Shown one piece after another: positions 1 to 8,642 of a stretch of DNA of 64,000 nt; the first letter of the stretch is position 1, and every line of letters begins with the position of its first letter. Where the stretch lies: contig CAZKBZ010000003.1 of NCBI GenBank assembly GCA_964551175.1, forward strand, positions 10,112 through 74,111. The letters are read 5' to 3'. The position numbers and the translations under genes were made by a program. Under the pieces are notes generated by a model. It saw nothing but the letters and a program-made list of their open reading frames with translations, was not told where the DNA came from and searched no databases. Source of the stretch: Desulfobulbus_C sp964551175. Lineage in GTDB: Bacteria > Desulfobacterota > Desulfobulbia > Desulfobulbales > Desulfobulbaceae.

Positions 1-640
1 GGCATCATATTGTCCCGTCCCTGTTTAAAAAAGAAGTCGGTGAATAGAAGTAAGCTTGCCATCTGTATTTCGATAAGTTCCATCTCACACCATGCCCATA
101 ACCAAGGCTGTGACACCGCTTAAACTACCAGGAAACCAATAGCAACCGCACAGGCTTGGAAAGGTGTGCCCGCTTACAATTTTGAGCCCCATGCAACTGT
201 TTGGTTACCACCCTGTAATTGGAGCCATTAACGCAAGCCCTGTGCCTCCTGCGCAGCAGTTGAACGGAATAGTACCGTTTATGCCCACTGTATCTCGTTT
301 GTCGCACGATTGAGACGGTTGTAATTGTAGTAATATCGCCACCTGCGGCAAGTTGTCCTTCCATATATCCCTGGAAAGTGTCTCTTGAAAGAGACTTCTT
401 ATCGTAACCAAACCTAGTTCGGCAAAAACAGTGGATACTTTCTGTTGTTATTCTTTTTTTATATATAAATCAATCTATTAATCACTTTTTTTTCCAGGGT
501 ACTGTTCGCCTCTTTCAGCCCATTTCTGATTCCGGCATGGAAAATGCTAAATCTTTTGGAGTGTCAGGCTGTGATTTTATTTTCATGGTCTTTTTTTGTG
601 CAATTAAATTTTTCCATTGCTGAGAGGTCAGGCGAATCCT
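1..640. other. Region without a recognisable gene
   Basis: No reading frame here gives a protein I recognise. Short open frames exist on both strands between about 120 and 411, but none has a ribosome binding site or a domain-like sequence. Positions 420-500 are very AT-rich with T runs, as in a promoter or terminator zone. A decayed gene or the end of an unseen neighbour on the minus strand cannot be excluded. Confidence 0.5.
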
Positions 641-1129
641 ATGAAGTTCTGTTTAATTATCAGAAAAAAACATCATCCATTGATTACCTGCTTTTTATTG
701 ATTATTTTTTGTGTTGTTGCAGACATTTCAACTCCCCTGGCCGCAGAAGGTATCACTTTTTCCTGGCGGGCAAATCCTCCGGAGGATAATGTCATCGGTT
801 ACCGGTTGTACTATGGTCCGGAAAGCAGATTTTCCGGTGGACAATATGAACGCTATATTGACTTTATGTCCTCTGAATCCTGTCCTGTAAGTACCAGTGG
901 CTACGGCTGTGAACCATTAACTGACGGTGCTGTGGCCTGCGAGAATTTATACCTGGAAACTCCGACATGCACGGTAAACGGTCTGCCCGGAGGTCTGTTC
1001 TTTGCCATGACTGCCTACAATGCCCAGGCAGAGAGTGATTTTACGCATGAATTGCAAAGCAGCAGTGACTCCGCCTCTTCTCAACAACTGGCAGTTCTGC
1101 AGCAGGTTTACAAATTACTCTTACTTTAA
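641..1129 (+). CDS. Small exported fibronectin type III-like protein
   Basis: Predicted 162-residue protein. The ATG at 641 is preferred over the upstream in-frame start because it puts a short basic stretch (KFCLIIRKKHH) directly before a hydrophobic segment that ends in a plausible signal peptidase site (TPLAAEG), with a GAGG at about 623. The mature part opens with ITFSWRANPPEDNVIGYRLYYG, which is the shape of the first strands of a fibronectin type III fold. It carries four cysteines (SCPVS, GYGCEP, VACEN, TPTCTV) that could form two disulfides, followed by a Ser/Gln-rich tail. The fold is inferred from the W...YRLYYG pattern only. Function is unknown. Most likely a cell-surface or periplasmic adhesion-type module, standing alone. 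Confidence 0.6.
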   Translation: MKFCLIIRKKHHPLITCFLLIIFCVVADISTPLAAEGITFSWRANPPEDNVIGYRLYYGPESRFSGGQYERYIDFMSSESCPVSTSGYGCEPLTDGAVACENLYLETPTCTVNGLPGGLFFAMTAYNAQAESDFTHELQSSSDSASSQQLAVLQQVYKLLLL

Positions 1130-1550
1130 TTTCTTTTCTCCTCTCTTTAAAAATATCCTCACTGAAGCTGTTTTCTTCTCTTTGCTCACAAGACCCGGAC
1201 GGATTGTGTAACCATTAAAAGAATAGTTATTGCTAACTATGAAATTTATGGAAATCATGAGTAAAAATGTTTTTCGTATTTATTCCTTGTTTTCAATAAG
1301 TTGTTTCGTTACGTTCACGTAATTTCCTTTGTTTAAAATTTTTTGATAGATACTTTCAATTTTACTTGTCTTTTTTCAGCACTCCGTTGACAAAGCCATA
1401 TAAACGCGGTAAATTATCCGTATCTTACAGGTCTGATTCCGGTCGTCATGCCTGTCCGGTCTTTTTCCTGTTGCCGAGAAGCTGTGTTTTTTCAGTGTGT
1501 TAATGATTGCCCATGAAGGGGAAGACGTAAGAACTCGCAGTGGTGATGGT
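1130..1550. other. AT-rich intergenic region upstream of the redox gene trio
   Basis: About 420 bases with no credible gene. It includes a 6-bp inverted repeat, TTACGT-TC-ACGTAA, at 1309-1322, which could be an operator for the downstream HdrC-like gene. No clear -35/-10 pair or terminator with a T tract could be assigned. Confidence 0.4.
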
Positions 1551-2114
1551 ATGTCCAAGAAAATGGTTGATGTGAACCCCGGCTTCAGTGCCGAGGTGGT
1601 GGCTGAGCCTGGTGGTGAACACCTGAATTCCTGTTTTTCATGTGGTGCCTGTTCCGGCGCTTGTCCGGTTAGTCAGGCAATCCCTGACTTTGATCCCCGT
1701 AAAATTATTCACATGGTCCGTATGGGCATGGAAGAGCGACTGCTTGATTCCGATCTGCTCTGGTACTGTTCCAGTTGCCGTAGTTGCGTCTTTGTCTGCC
1801 CGCAGGATGTAAGCTTTGCAGACATTATGTCCGCCCTGTCCAAGCTGGCCTTGAAAAAAGGCTATATAACTCCCGAGCAACTGGTCGAAAAGGGTAAGGC
1901 AGCCCAGGTACAGCGCGATCTCTGCGTTTCCTGCCTGACCTGTGTCCGAGTCTGTCCCTGGGAAATTCCCAAGATTGACGATGGAGGGTATGCCAACATT
2001 GATGTGGAAACATGCCGGGCCTGCGGTATTTGTGTTGCTGAGTGTCCTGCTCAGGCCATTGTTCTCAATGAGTCCGAAGATGAGCGGTTGATCGCCGCTT
2101 GTGGAATAAAATAA
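1551..2114 (+). CDS. HdrC-like iron-sulfur protein with four 4Fe-4S-type motifs
   Basis: A 187-residue soluble iron-sulfur protein. The first half has the two cysteine motifs of heterodisulfide reductase subunit C (CFSCGACSGACP and CSSCRSCVFVCP). The second half has two ferredoxin-type motifs (CVSCLTCVRVCP and CRACGICVAECP), so it is an HdrC-ferredoxin fusion. Such proteins pass electrons between an Hdr-type flavoprotein and other redox partners in the cytoplasm. The ATG at 1551 is chosen; the frame is open further upstream from a GTG at 1497, so the start is uncertain. It is followed after 17 bases by an MvhD-like gene and then by a MetV-like gene, which together suggest electron delivery to methylenetetrahydrofolate reductase. 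No HdrA or MetF gene is next to it. Confidence 0.85.
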   Translation: MSKKMVDVNPGFSAEVVAEPGGEHLNSCFSCGACSGACPVSQAIPDFDPRKIIHMVRMGMEERLLDSDLLWYCSSCRSCVFVCPQDVSFADIMSALSKLALKKGYITPEQLVEKGKAAQVQRDLCVSCLTCVRVCPWEIPKIDDGGYANIDVETCRACGICVAECPAQAIVLNESEDERLIAACGIK

Positions 2115-2131
2115 TACGTGGAGTGCATCCG

Positions 2132-2557
2132 ATGAGTTTTACGCCGGACATACGCTTGTTCAGTTGTCATTATACCTCCCAGCAGAGCTGTGCTGACGAG
2201 GGAAAAGAACTTCAGGAACTGAATTTTCCTGAGAATATCAAGATGACCCGGGTGGTGTGCACGGGTAAACTTGAAGAGGTTACCCTGCTGAAGGCCTTTG
2301 AAGACGGGGCTGATGGTGTTTATGTGGTTGGTTGCCCTACCACCGGTCCGAAGGAGGGGGATATCTGTCACAATGTCAAGGGCAGTCAGCGGGCGGCCAA
2401 ACGTGTGCAGGCTGTACGTGAAGCATTGGCAGAACTTGATGTGGAACCGGATCGTATAAAGATGTTTCATCTTCCCCGTGGTCTGCATCCGGAGTTTGTA
2501 GATGTCGGTCTGCAGATGAACGAACAGATAAGTAAGATGGGGCCAAGCCCTTTTTGA
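2132..2557 (+). CDS. MvhD-like iron-sulfur subunit (hydrogenase delta subunit family)
   Basis: A 141-residue member of the methyl-viologen-reducing hydrogenase delta (MvhD/FrhD) family. Family traits seen are an N-terminal strand followed by cysteines (FSCHYTSQQSCADEG), the motif TRVVCTGKLEEVTLLKAFEDG, and DGVYVVGCPTTGP...CHNVKG followed by a basic helix. Five cysteines are available for a cluster. In known systems this subunit links a hydrogenase, formate dehydrogenase or other donor to the HdrA flavin subunit. The ATG at 2132 has GGAG at 2119-2122. The upstream in-frame start at 2099 would overlap the previous gene. The CHYTSQQSC segment differs from the usual CC-type motif, so cluster binding may be altered. 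Confidence 0.8.
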   Translation: MSFTPDIRLFSCHYTSQQSCADEGKELQELNFPENIKMTRVVCTGKLEEVTLLKAFEDGADGVYVVGCPTTGPKEGDICHNVKGSQRAAKRVQAVREALAELDVEPDRIKMFHLPRGLHPEFVDVGLQMNEQISKMGPSPF

Positions 2558-2704
2558 TAATAACCTGACGAGTACACCTGTTGCTGGTTGAAATTAACTG
2601 CACGGGAAAACGGTCAGCCGTTATTATGAAGAGTGCCTGGTGGTAGTTCACATGACACTATTAGCTGACCATGATCACAAAACCCTGCCTTGTGGGAGTT
2701 GAAG

Positions 2705-3376
2705 ATGATAATTGCCGAACGAAAGCCGCTGGCTGAAATAATTGAGATGGTACAGGATTATAAAAAGATTCTTGTGCTGGCCTGCCGGGGCTGTGTAACA
2801 GTGTGTTCAGCCGGAGGAGAGCGTGAAGCAGAGATTCTTGCATCGCTCATCCGCCTTGGTTTAAAAAAAGCCGGCAAGGAAGCGGAGGTTTTTGACGCCT
2901 CTCTGGTGCGCCAGTGCGATCGTGAATACATTGACGCTATTGATGAATTTAAAGGAAAATATGATGCCATTGTATCCACTGCATGCGGTGTGGGCGTCAA
3001 TTTTATTGCCAACCTGCGGCCCAGTGATAATGTTTATCCGGCACTGAATACAACCTTTTTCGGCGGCTCGGCCGAGCAGGGCATCTGGAGTGAACAATGT
3101 GCCGGCTGTGGAGACTGTGTTCTGCATCTGACCGGTGGCCTGTGCCCTGTTGCGCGGTGTGCCAAGAGCCTGATGAACGGTCCCTGTGGTGGCTCAGTTG
3201 ATGGTCGCTGTGAGATCAATCCCGAGGTGGACTGTGTCTGGCAGATGATCTATGATCGTATGGGCCGGTTGGACCGGCAGAAGGAAATGGCGGAACCAGC
3301 TCCTATCCGTGACTGGTCCACTGCAGGTCATGGCGGCCCTCGCAAACAGGTACGTGAAGATCTGACCGTGGCATGA
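2705..3376 (+). CDS. MetV-like protein (MTHFR C-terminal zinc/iron-sulfur domain)
   Basis: A 223-residue protein of the methylenetetrahydrofolate reductase C-terminal family, known as MetV in acetogens, where it partners MetF. Features seen: VLACRGCVTVCSAGGEREAEIL near the N-terminus, a central STACGVGVNFIA segment, and a cysteine-rich C-terminal part (CAGCGDC, GLCPVARCAKS, NGPCGGSVDGRCE, DCVW). The ATG at 2705 has a GGGAG ribosome site about seven bases upstream. It follows the MvhD-like gene after 147 bases. In characterised systems MetF is encoded alongside. Here the next gene is moeA, so MetF must lie elsewhere or this protein serves another partner. Likely role: electron entry into the methyl branch of one-carbon metabolism. 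Confidence 0.85.
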   Translation: MIIAERKPLAEIIEMVQDYKKILVLACRGCVTVCSAGGEREAEILASLIRLGLKKAGKEAEVFDASLVRQCDREYIDAIDEFKGKYDAIVSTACGVGVNFIANLRPSDNVYPALNTTFFGGSAEQGIWSEQCAGCGDCVLHLTGGLCPVARCAKSLMNGPCGGSVDGRCEINPEVDCVWQMIYDRMGRLDRQKEMAEPAPIRDWSTAGHGGPRKQVREDLTVA

Positions 3377-3432
3377 TTTTTTTATCGTTGTCATTGCTGT
3401 GATAATGATTTGCTGAAAAAAAGATAGCCTGT

Positions 3433-3469
3433 ATGCACCCCAGCCCGGCAATTAAAGGTTGGGGTGCAT
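3433..3469 (+). terminator. Hairpin between the MetV-like gene and moeA
   Basis: A 13-bp stem (3433-3445 with 3457-3469, one G-T pair) around an 11-base loop, followed by AATAATTTTG, a weak T-rich tail. It sits 57 bases after the MetV-like stop and before moeA. It probably ends the redox-gene transcript. Confidence 0.6.
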
Positions 3470-3533
3470 CAATAATTTTGTCGTCTTGGCTCATTTTTTC
3501 TCTATTTGCAGTTCCCTTTCCGTTCATAACTGA

Positions 3534-4778
3534 GTGATCAGGAATTCTCCGCAGGATGTTATTGTTGAATACTCACTGGCGGACGCCCTTTCTGCAATTG
3601 CAGCCAATAGTTATCCCCTTGAGCAGCAGAAAGTTCCTGTAGTTCGTGCACTGGCACGCATCAGTGCAGTTTCCCTTTTTTCCCGCAGGCCCAAACCCTC
3701 TTATGACCAATCCACACGGGATGGGTTCGCCCTTTCATCGCGCCCTGTTTCAGCAGAGAATAACAAAGCTGATTTTCGGGTAATCGGCGAGATTGCTGCC
3801 GGCTGCGGAGGAAAATTATCGTTGCAGCCAGGTGAAGCGATTCGAATCATGACTGGTGGTATGATTCCATCGGGCTGTGTGCGGGTCGTACCTTTTGAAG
3901 TCTGCTATGACGACGGCCGGCAAGTGACAATACCGGCAGATGAACTTACTCGCAGAAAGCGGTATATCCGCTTTCGTGGAAGTGAAGGCAAGGTCGGCGA
4001 TTTACTGGTTCCTGCCGGAACCCGACTGCTGTCTGATCACCTGCTCATGCTGGCTGAAAACGGTTTGTTTGAGCTGCCTGTGTTCAGGCAGCCCAGGGTT
4101 GCCGTGCTCTGTACCGGAAGTGAACTTGTTGAGCCGGGAGAATTTTTGCAACCCGGCCAGAAAATTTCGGGTAATACAGTATTACTATCGACTCTGTTGC
4201 AGGGTCATGGGATTTGCTGTGCGCAATCCGTTACCGTAGCGGACAAAGCAGATTTGATTGTGCAGCAGGTTCGAAAGATCATTCATGAAGATCATGACAT
4301 GATTATTTCAACCGGGGGCATGGGACCCGGTAAGTTTGACCTGATGGAACAGGTGTTTGCCCGGGTGGGAGGAACAGTTGTCTACAACCGGCTGCAGGTA
4401 CGTCCCGGAAAATGCACCTTGTTCGGCATGGTTGGGAAGAAACCTTTTTTTGCACTTCCCGGACCGCCTCCTGCGGTACGAATCCTTTTTCATGAATTAA
4501 TTGTTCCTGCCTTGAACAGCCTTCAAGGCAGGAGCTATGACGATTGTAAGCTCATCGACGCAGTTCTTGAGAGTAGACTGTCTCTGAAACAGACAGGACA
4601 TTGTAACCTGAAAGGCGCAGTTGTACGGATTGTCAAAGGGCGTTTGCTGGTCCGTCCGGCAGATAAAAAAGAACCGATCAATGGGATCATGCACCTGAAA
4701 GGTGGACGGACTGCTGCGGAACAGGGAGAGAGCGTCAAGGTTCGGCTTGTTGAACCGTTACTGGGGCTGACAGTTTGA
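3534..4778 (+). CDS. moeA: Divergent molybdopterin molybdotransferase (MoeA-like)
   Basis: A 414-residue MoeA-family protein, expected to insert molybdate or tungstate into adenylylated molybdopterin in the cytoplasm. The family order is present: an N-terminal region with STRDGFALSS in place of the usual SAMDGYA, IMTGGMIPSG, the central MogA-like domain with VLCTGSELVEPGE and STGGMGPGKFDL, then VRPGK and ALPGPPPAVRILF, and a beta-barrel C-terminal domain. Several signature positions differ from E. coli MoeA: GGMGPGKFD for GGVSVGEAD, and LPGPPPA for LPGNPVSA. It may therefore be a specialised paralogue for a particular molybdo- or tungsto-enzyme. The start is a GTG at 3534. Its 3' end overlaps the convergent mutM gene by 21 bases. 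Confidence 0.8.
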   Translation: MIRNSPQDVIVEYSLADALSAIAANSYPLEQQKVPVVRALARISAVSLFSRRPKPSYDQSTRDGFALSSRPVSAENNKADFRVIGEIAAGCGGKLSLQPGEAIRIMTGGMIPSGCVRVVPFEVCYDDGRQVTIPADELTRRKRYIRFRGSEGKVGDLLVPAGTRLLSDHLLMLAENGLFELPVFRQPRVAVLCTGSELVEPGEFLQPGQKISGNTVLLSTLLQGHGICCAQSVTVADKADLIVQQVRKIIHEDHDMIISTGGMGPGKFDLMEQVFARVGGTVVYNRLQVRPGKCTLFGMVGKKPFFALPGPPPAVRILFHELIVPALNSLQGRSYDDCKLIDAVLESRLSLKQTGHCNLKGAVVRIVKGRLLVRPADKKEPINGIMHLKGGRTAAEQGESVKVRLVEPLLGLTV

Positions 4779-5591
4779 ACAGTAAAAGGTTGCCCGGCCG
4801 CCAAGAGTTTCTTTATTGATCCTTGCCCCACACCTGGGGCAGGGCGCATTTTTTTTGCCATACACAGCAAGTTGAAGCTGGAAATAGCCAGGGGTACCGC
4901 TTGCTCCCAGAAAGTCGGAAATAGTGGATCCTCCAGCTTTTATGGCCATGGTCAGGATTTGAACAGAGCAGTCAACAATCTGTTGCCACTGTTTTTCCGA
5001 CAACATATTTACCCTGGTCAGTGGATGAATTGAAGCAGCAAACAGGATCTCATTGGCGTAGATATTACCGATACCGGCAATGAGACGGGAATCCATGAGA
5101 AAGGTTTTCACCGGTACACTGCGACGCCGGGCAAGCAGGGCCAGGTTTGCTGCCGTAAATTCCGGACTGAACGGCTCTATTCCTTTAGAACGATTGAATT
5201 CCTGTTCCAATATCAAAGCCTGGTCCGCCGGCCAGACGGTGACACTGCCGAACCGGCGCACATCATTAAACCGCATCTCCATATCATTATCCAGGAACAG
5301 CCGGAGATGATCGTGGCGGGCTTTTGGTGCTGCAACAGGAAACATGCCCAGTTTACCGGTCATTCCCAGGTGAAAAACCAGGACACCCCCATCCTCCATG
5401 CGAAAGAGCAGATATTTTGCCCGCCGGTCAATTGCCGAAATACATTTTCCCTGGATGGATTCATGCAGCAGTTTGCGCGGGATGGGCAATCTCAGTCGCC
5501 TGGAGGACCATTTAATGGTAATGATCCTGCGTTGCAGCAGGTGGGGCAGCAAACCCTGCCGGGTAACTTCAACTTCAGGAAGTTCAGGCAT
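4758..5591 (-). CDS. mutM: Formamidopyrimidine-DNA glycosylase (Fpg/MutM)
   Basis: A 277-residue enzyme of normal length for MutM, which removes 8-oxoguanine and formamidopyrimidines from DNA and nicks the abasic site. The N-terminus is MPELPEVEV, giving the catalytic Pro and Glu after Met removal. The beta-hairpin lysine is in RRAKYLLF. LDSRLIAGIGNIYANE-type helix-turn-helix residues are present as MDSRLIAGIGNIYANE. The C-terminal zinc finger is CPRCGARI...CSNCQPQ. It lies five bases after the phosphopantetheinyl transferase gene on the same strand and is probably co-transcribed with it. It converges on moeA. Confidence 0.96.
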   Translation of the reverse strand: MPELPEVEVTRQGLLPHLLQRRIITIKWSSRRLRLPIPRKLLHESIQGKCISAIDRRAKYLLFRMEDGGVLVFHLGMTGKLGMFPVAAPKARHDHLRLFLDNDMEMRFNDVRRFGSVTVWPADQALILEQEFNRSKGIEPFSPEFTAANLALLARRRSVPVKTFLMDSRLIAGIGNIYANEILFAASIHPLTRVNMLSEKQWQQIVDCSVQILTMAIKAGGSTISDFLGASGTPGYFQLQLAVYGKKNAPCPRCGARINKETLGGRATFYCSNCQPQ

Positions 5592-5595
5592 AACA

Positions 5596-6366
5596 CTAAA
5601 TAGTCAGGGACAGGATATAGGGTGAAAAATCATAAATCTCGACTGCCTGTTCAATAAGGCCTTCCACTGAGCAGGAAAAGCGGTAGGCATGTTCCCGGAC
5701 AGGTGTTATGTGCTGCAGCTCTATGCCGGAGAAAATAGCGGGCTGATCATGGAGCAGGCTTTTCTTCAGCGCCTCTTTTGCTGCCCAGAGCATGGTCAGC
5801 CTGGTTGCCAGATCTCCTTGAAACGAAAACTCTGCAAGAAGAGACAGTTCCTCGGCAGTAGTGAATCGGTCTGTCAGGTTTTCCAGTTTGGAGCTTACCT
5901 TTTGAAGGTCTATGCCGCAGGCAGTCCCCTTAACCGAAAACCCGACTGCATACCTGCTGCTGTGGGAGATAGAAATTGAAAGATCTTTCATCCTGTCCGC
6001 TACCGGCCGGCCATGCTTATCAGGCATGATGCTCAACTGTGGCCAATCCTGCCGGTCTGATCCGTTGAGTGACAGCATCGCGGCTTTGACCGCTACTCTT
6101 CCCCCCAGCCATTCCCGCTGTCTTTTAGCGTACTTGAACCGTTTGAAGTATGCCAGTTCTATTTCGGATAACATCCGCTCCGGCAAGCGCGAATTTCCTG
6201 GAGCCAGCATGTGTTCAACCTGCTCAAGATCGATCAGGACAATACATGCTTGAGGTTCTGTCCGCACGTGAAGGGTTAGCCCGCAAAGGGAAGTCATGGA
6301 AGGAAAGAATGAATGGATTTTTTCCGGTTCTAAGAATACGTTATCACAATTAGTTGTTATATTCAT
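5596..6366 (-). CDS. 4'-phosphopantetheinyl transferase (Sfp-type)
   Basis: Transfers the phosphopantetheine arm of CoA to carrier proteins. The Sfp-type signature is present: ISISHSSRYAVGF, then GIDLQKVS (the magnesium-binding Asp) and LWAAKEALKKSL (the WxxKEA motif). The region before these motifs is about 150 residues. The ATG at 6366 gives 256 residues. A longer frame opens at 6459 but its first 31 residues look non-coding, and no good ribosome site decides between starts. It probably forms a two-gene unit with mutM, stop and start being five bases apart. The target could be an acyl carrier protein or a polyketide/NRPS carrier; none is seen in this window. Confidence 0.88.
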   Translation of the reverse strand: MNITTNCDNVFLEPEKIHSFFPSMTSLCGLTLHVRTEPQACIVLIDLEQVEHMLAPGNSRLPERMLSEIELAYFKRFKYAKRQREWLGGRVAVKAAMLSLNGSDRQDWPQLSIMPDKHGRPVADRMKDLSISISHSSRYAVGFSVKGTACGIDLQKVSSKLENLTDRFTTAEELSLLAEFSFQGDLATRLTMLWAAKEALKKSLLHDQPAIFSGIELQHITPVREHAYRFSCSVEGLIEQAVEIYDFSPYILSLTI

Positions 6367-6496
6367 CAGGCGAAGTATAATCGGCGAAACGTAAAGGTCA
6401 CCTTGCAAAATTGCTATTTTGCCCGATTTCTGTGTCACAGCGAAAAATAAAATGCTCACATATGCCTAATATGCTGCGTTTTTATTTTCCGCTGTT

Positions 6497-6569
6497 CCTT
6501 GAATTCGAACAAAATTTCTAATTTTTCAAGGCATCCTAAGATACTTTACCGTGGGAAACTTGTTTTCCC
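6497..6569. promoter_or_regulatory. Two inverted repeats in the divergent PPTase/cvpA intergenic region
   Basis: CCTTGAA at 6497-6503 pairs with TTCAAGG at 6525-6531, and GGGAAA at 6553-6558 pairs with TTTCCC at 6564-6569. Both lie between the divergently transcribed phosphopantetheinyl transferase and cvpA genes, so an operator or leader structure is possible. No factor can be named. Confidence 0.3.
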
Positions 6570-6626
6570 TGGGATTCAATAACAGATTTTTTTTCAGAGA
6601 GAAATCTCTATCAATGGCTGAACAGC

Positions 6627-7232
6627 ATGATTTCATTTGGTGATCTTACCTCATTTGACGTAATCGTTGCTCTTATTTTTCTCGTTTTTATCATCCGTGG
6701 TGTCTGGATAGGTTTTATGCGCCAGTTCACTACCTTTCTGGCCCTGGTGGGCAGTTACTGGCTGGCTGGGCGGTACAGCGGGCAGTTGATGCCTTACGTG
6801 CAGCAGTTTGTGGAAAATCCAAAAGTTGTTTTTTTAGCTAGTTTTGGTTTGCTTTTCCTGGTCTCGGCGCTGGTTTTTATTCTTGCAGGCAAGGTCCTGC
6901 GCCGGGTTATGGAGATTTCGCTGTTAGGGTGGTTTGATCGTTTTTTAGGATTGCTGCTTGGCGGAGTAAAGGGAGCGCTTGTCGCTGTTCTGCTGTTCAT
7001 GATACTTGCTTCCAGCCTGTCTGCTTCAAATGATCTGTTAAAGAAATCATTGAGTTCTCCCTACCTCAGTCAGGGTGCGGAAATGGTTCGCAGGGTTATC
7101 CACGATCCCGAGATCAGAAAACAGTTTGTCCCCAGGGAACCGGCAATCAAAGCCGGTGCTCTTCCCGGAACTGAAATCAGAGTAATCAAACAGGAAACCG
7201 GGGAACAGGAAAAGGTGAAAACAGGACGATAA
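6627..7232 (+). CDS. cvpA: CvpA family membrane protein
   Basis: A 201-residue inner membrane protein with about four hydrophobic segments (roughly residues 8-27, 31-48, 65-88 and 103-128) followed by a charged cytoplasmic tail of about 70 residues. The FDVIVALIFLVFIIRGVWIGF start and the GWFDRFLGLLLGGVKGAL segment are typical of CvpA, first linked to colicin V production and since connected to envelope integrity. It is a single gene, divergent from the phosphopantetheinyl transferase and convergent with the glycosyltransferase pair. The exact function is not known for the family. Confidence 0.85.
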   Translation: MISFGDLTSFDVIVALIFLVFIIRGVWIGFMRQFTTFLALVGSYWLAGRYSGQLMPYVQQFVENPKVVFLASFGLLFLVSALVFILAGKVLRRVMEISLLGWFDRFLGLLLGGVKGALVAVLLFMILASSLSASNDLLKKSLSSPYLSQGAEMVRRVIHDPEIRKQFVPREPAIKAGALPGTEIRVIKQETGEQEKVKTGR

Positions 7233-7249
7233 GAAGTTTACCCTGATAT

Positions 7250-7924
7250 TTATTTCCTGTAATACCATCGGGCAAGCCGCTCCGGGGAAACTCCCATCGC
7301 CCATCCTGTAAGCATCAGCTGGTTTATTATAGTGGTTTTCATGATACCATGCTGCTGCCAGCGCCTGGCGGATGTGGTCGCATAAGAAGGAGCGATTGCA
7401 ATCCGGCCAAGTTTCTTGAGCCTGGAGAGGAGAACGAGTTCTTCCATAATCGGCTGATTCTGGAACCCTCCTGCAGCAAAATAGGTTTCTTTTTTCATGA
7501 ACAGGGCCTGATCTCCATAGGGCATCCTCAATGTTCGGGAACGAAGGTTGGCGCAGTATTCGATAATACGGTAGCCTGCCCCATGCGCATTGATTGCCAG
7601 CTGAAAAGCTCCGGCAGCAACTCTTGGCCGGCTCAGAATTTCCTGTACATGATGACTGAAATCAAGCGGCAATCTGGTGTCACAGTGGAGAAAAAGAAAA
7701 AAATCTCCTGAGGCTGCCCGGGCACCTGTGTCCTGTTGAATTCCCCTTCCCGGATCAGAGACAACAGGACTGTGTCCCCTCCTTTTTATCTCCCGGATGG
7801 TCTGGTCGCTGCTGCCGCCGTCAACCACCAGGATTTCCAGGTTCAAATAGCCTGCAAGGCTGTCCAGGCAGGGACCGATCCTGTCTTCTTCGTTATATAC
7901 AGGTATGATAATTGAGATAGACAA
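7250..7924 (-). CDS. Family 2 glycosyltransferase, TIGR04283-type
   Basis: A 224-residue GT-A glycosyltransferase. It begins ISIIIPVYNEEDRI, carries the VVDGGSSDQT loop and a HCDTRLP metal-binding DxD-like motif, and ends with FMKKETYFAAGGF and EELVLLSRLKK. The GGSSDQT and EE(L/F)xLSRRLR pattern fits the TIGR04283 group, which databases label arsenosugar biosynthesis glycosyltransferase, mostly by genome context. Its first 32 bases overlap the end of the TIGR04282-type gene upstream, a usual pairing, so the two are translationally coupled. The acceptor is unknown. Confidence 0.85.
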   Translation of the reverse strand: MSISIIIPVYNEEDRIGPCLDSLAGYLNLEILVVDGGSSDQTIREIKRRGHSPVVSDPGRGIQQDTGARAASGDFFLFLHCDTRLPLDFSHHVQEILSRPRVAAGAFQLAINAHGAGYRIIEYCANLRSRTLRMPYGDQALFMKKETYFAAGGFQNQPIMEELVLLSRLKKLGRIAIAPSYATTSARRWQQHGIMKTTIINQLMLTGWAMGVSPERLARWYYRK

Positions 7925-8540
7925 GGTCTTCAGGCCGGTCGATATCGTGCAGTTGCGGCAGGAGGGTAAACGAGAAACATCCTTTTTCGGCTTGTGTTAC
8001 TGTCTGGGCTAGTACCTGCCCCGTGCCCCATGAAATAGATTGAAACAGGATGGAAATATTTTTTACCTGATCACTCAGGCCGATCAGGTAATAGCCCCCA
8101 TCTGCAGCAGGGCCCAGTACCAGATCATGACTGTTCAGTTGTTCCAGTCCGTTGGTAATAATATCGGCAGTAATGTCTGGACAGTCAGAGCCAATGAGAA
8201 GTATCCGTTCGAACCCCTGTTTTCTTGTCTGGACAAAAGCGTGGGCCATCCTCTGGCCAAGGTCATTCCCCCGTTGAATGTGGAAAGAATGCTTCCTGCC
8301 CAACCATGTTTCCATCTCCTGCAGTAAGCCGCCGCAGTAAAAAATCTGCAGTTGTATTTTTTCTTTTTCCAGGATTGGTTCCACTGTACAAATGATCTGT
8401 TCAGTCATTTTCCTGTGCAGATCGGCAGCTCTATGGGGACCAAGCCTTTTGATCATTCTGGTCTTTACCCTGCCCGGTTGCGGGAACCGGGTAAAGAGAA
8501 TAAGACATTCCTGGCAGACTGCAGAAATTCTATTTCTCAT
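7893..8540 (-). CDS. DUF2064 / TIGR04282-type glycosyltransferase-like protein
   Basis: A 215-residue nucleotidyl- or glycosyl-transferase-fold protein. Family marks seen: LILFTRFPQPGRVKTRM at the N-terminus, GNDLGQRM, LLIGSDCPDI (the DCP metal-binding site) and LVLGPAADGGYYLIGL. This is the DUF2064/TIGR04282 pattern, found next to TIGR04283 proteins in many bacteria, as here. The pair probably acts on one pathway, possibly synthesis of a sugar-linked metabolite. No arsenic genes are nearby, so the database label arsenosugar is not supported by context. Confidence 0.85.
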   Translation of the reverse strand: MRNRISAVCQECLILFTRFPQPGRVKTRMIKRLGPHRAADLHRKMTEQIICTVEPILEKEKIQLQIFYCGGLLQEMETWLGRKHSFHIQRGNDLGQRMAHAFVQTRKQGFERILLIGSDCPDITADIITNGLEQLNSHDLVLGPAADGGYYLIGLSDQVKNISILFQSISWGTGQVLAQTVTQAEKGCFSFTLLPQLHDIDRPEDLVYLNYHTCI

Positions 8541-8642
8541 TTATGGTTATGCCATCCTTAACCTGGTGTGATAGATTATCATCAAAGTATATGCAATCAG
8601 CTTAAAGAGTACAAACATATAACACGGCTACAAGGGCTTGTC

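Noticed and set aside
125..411. Two minus-strand ORFs near the window start
   Set aside because: They overlap in different frames and neither has a ribosome site or domain. A CCAGGTG segment gave a pilin-like impression but no signature supports it.
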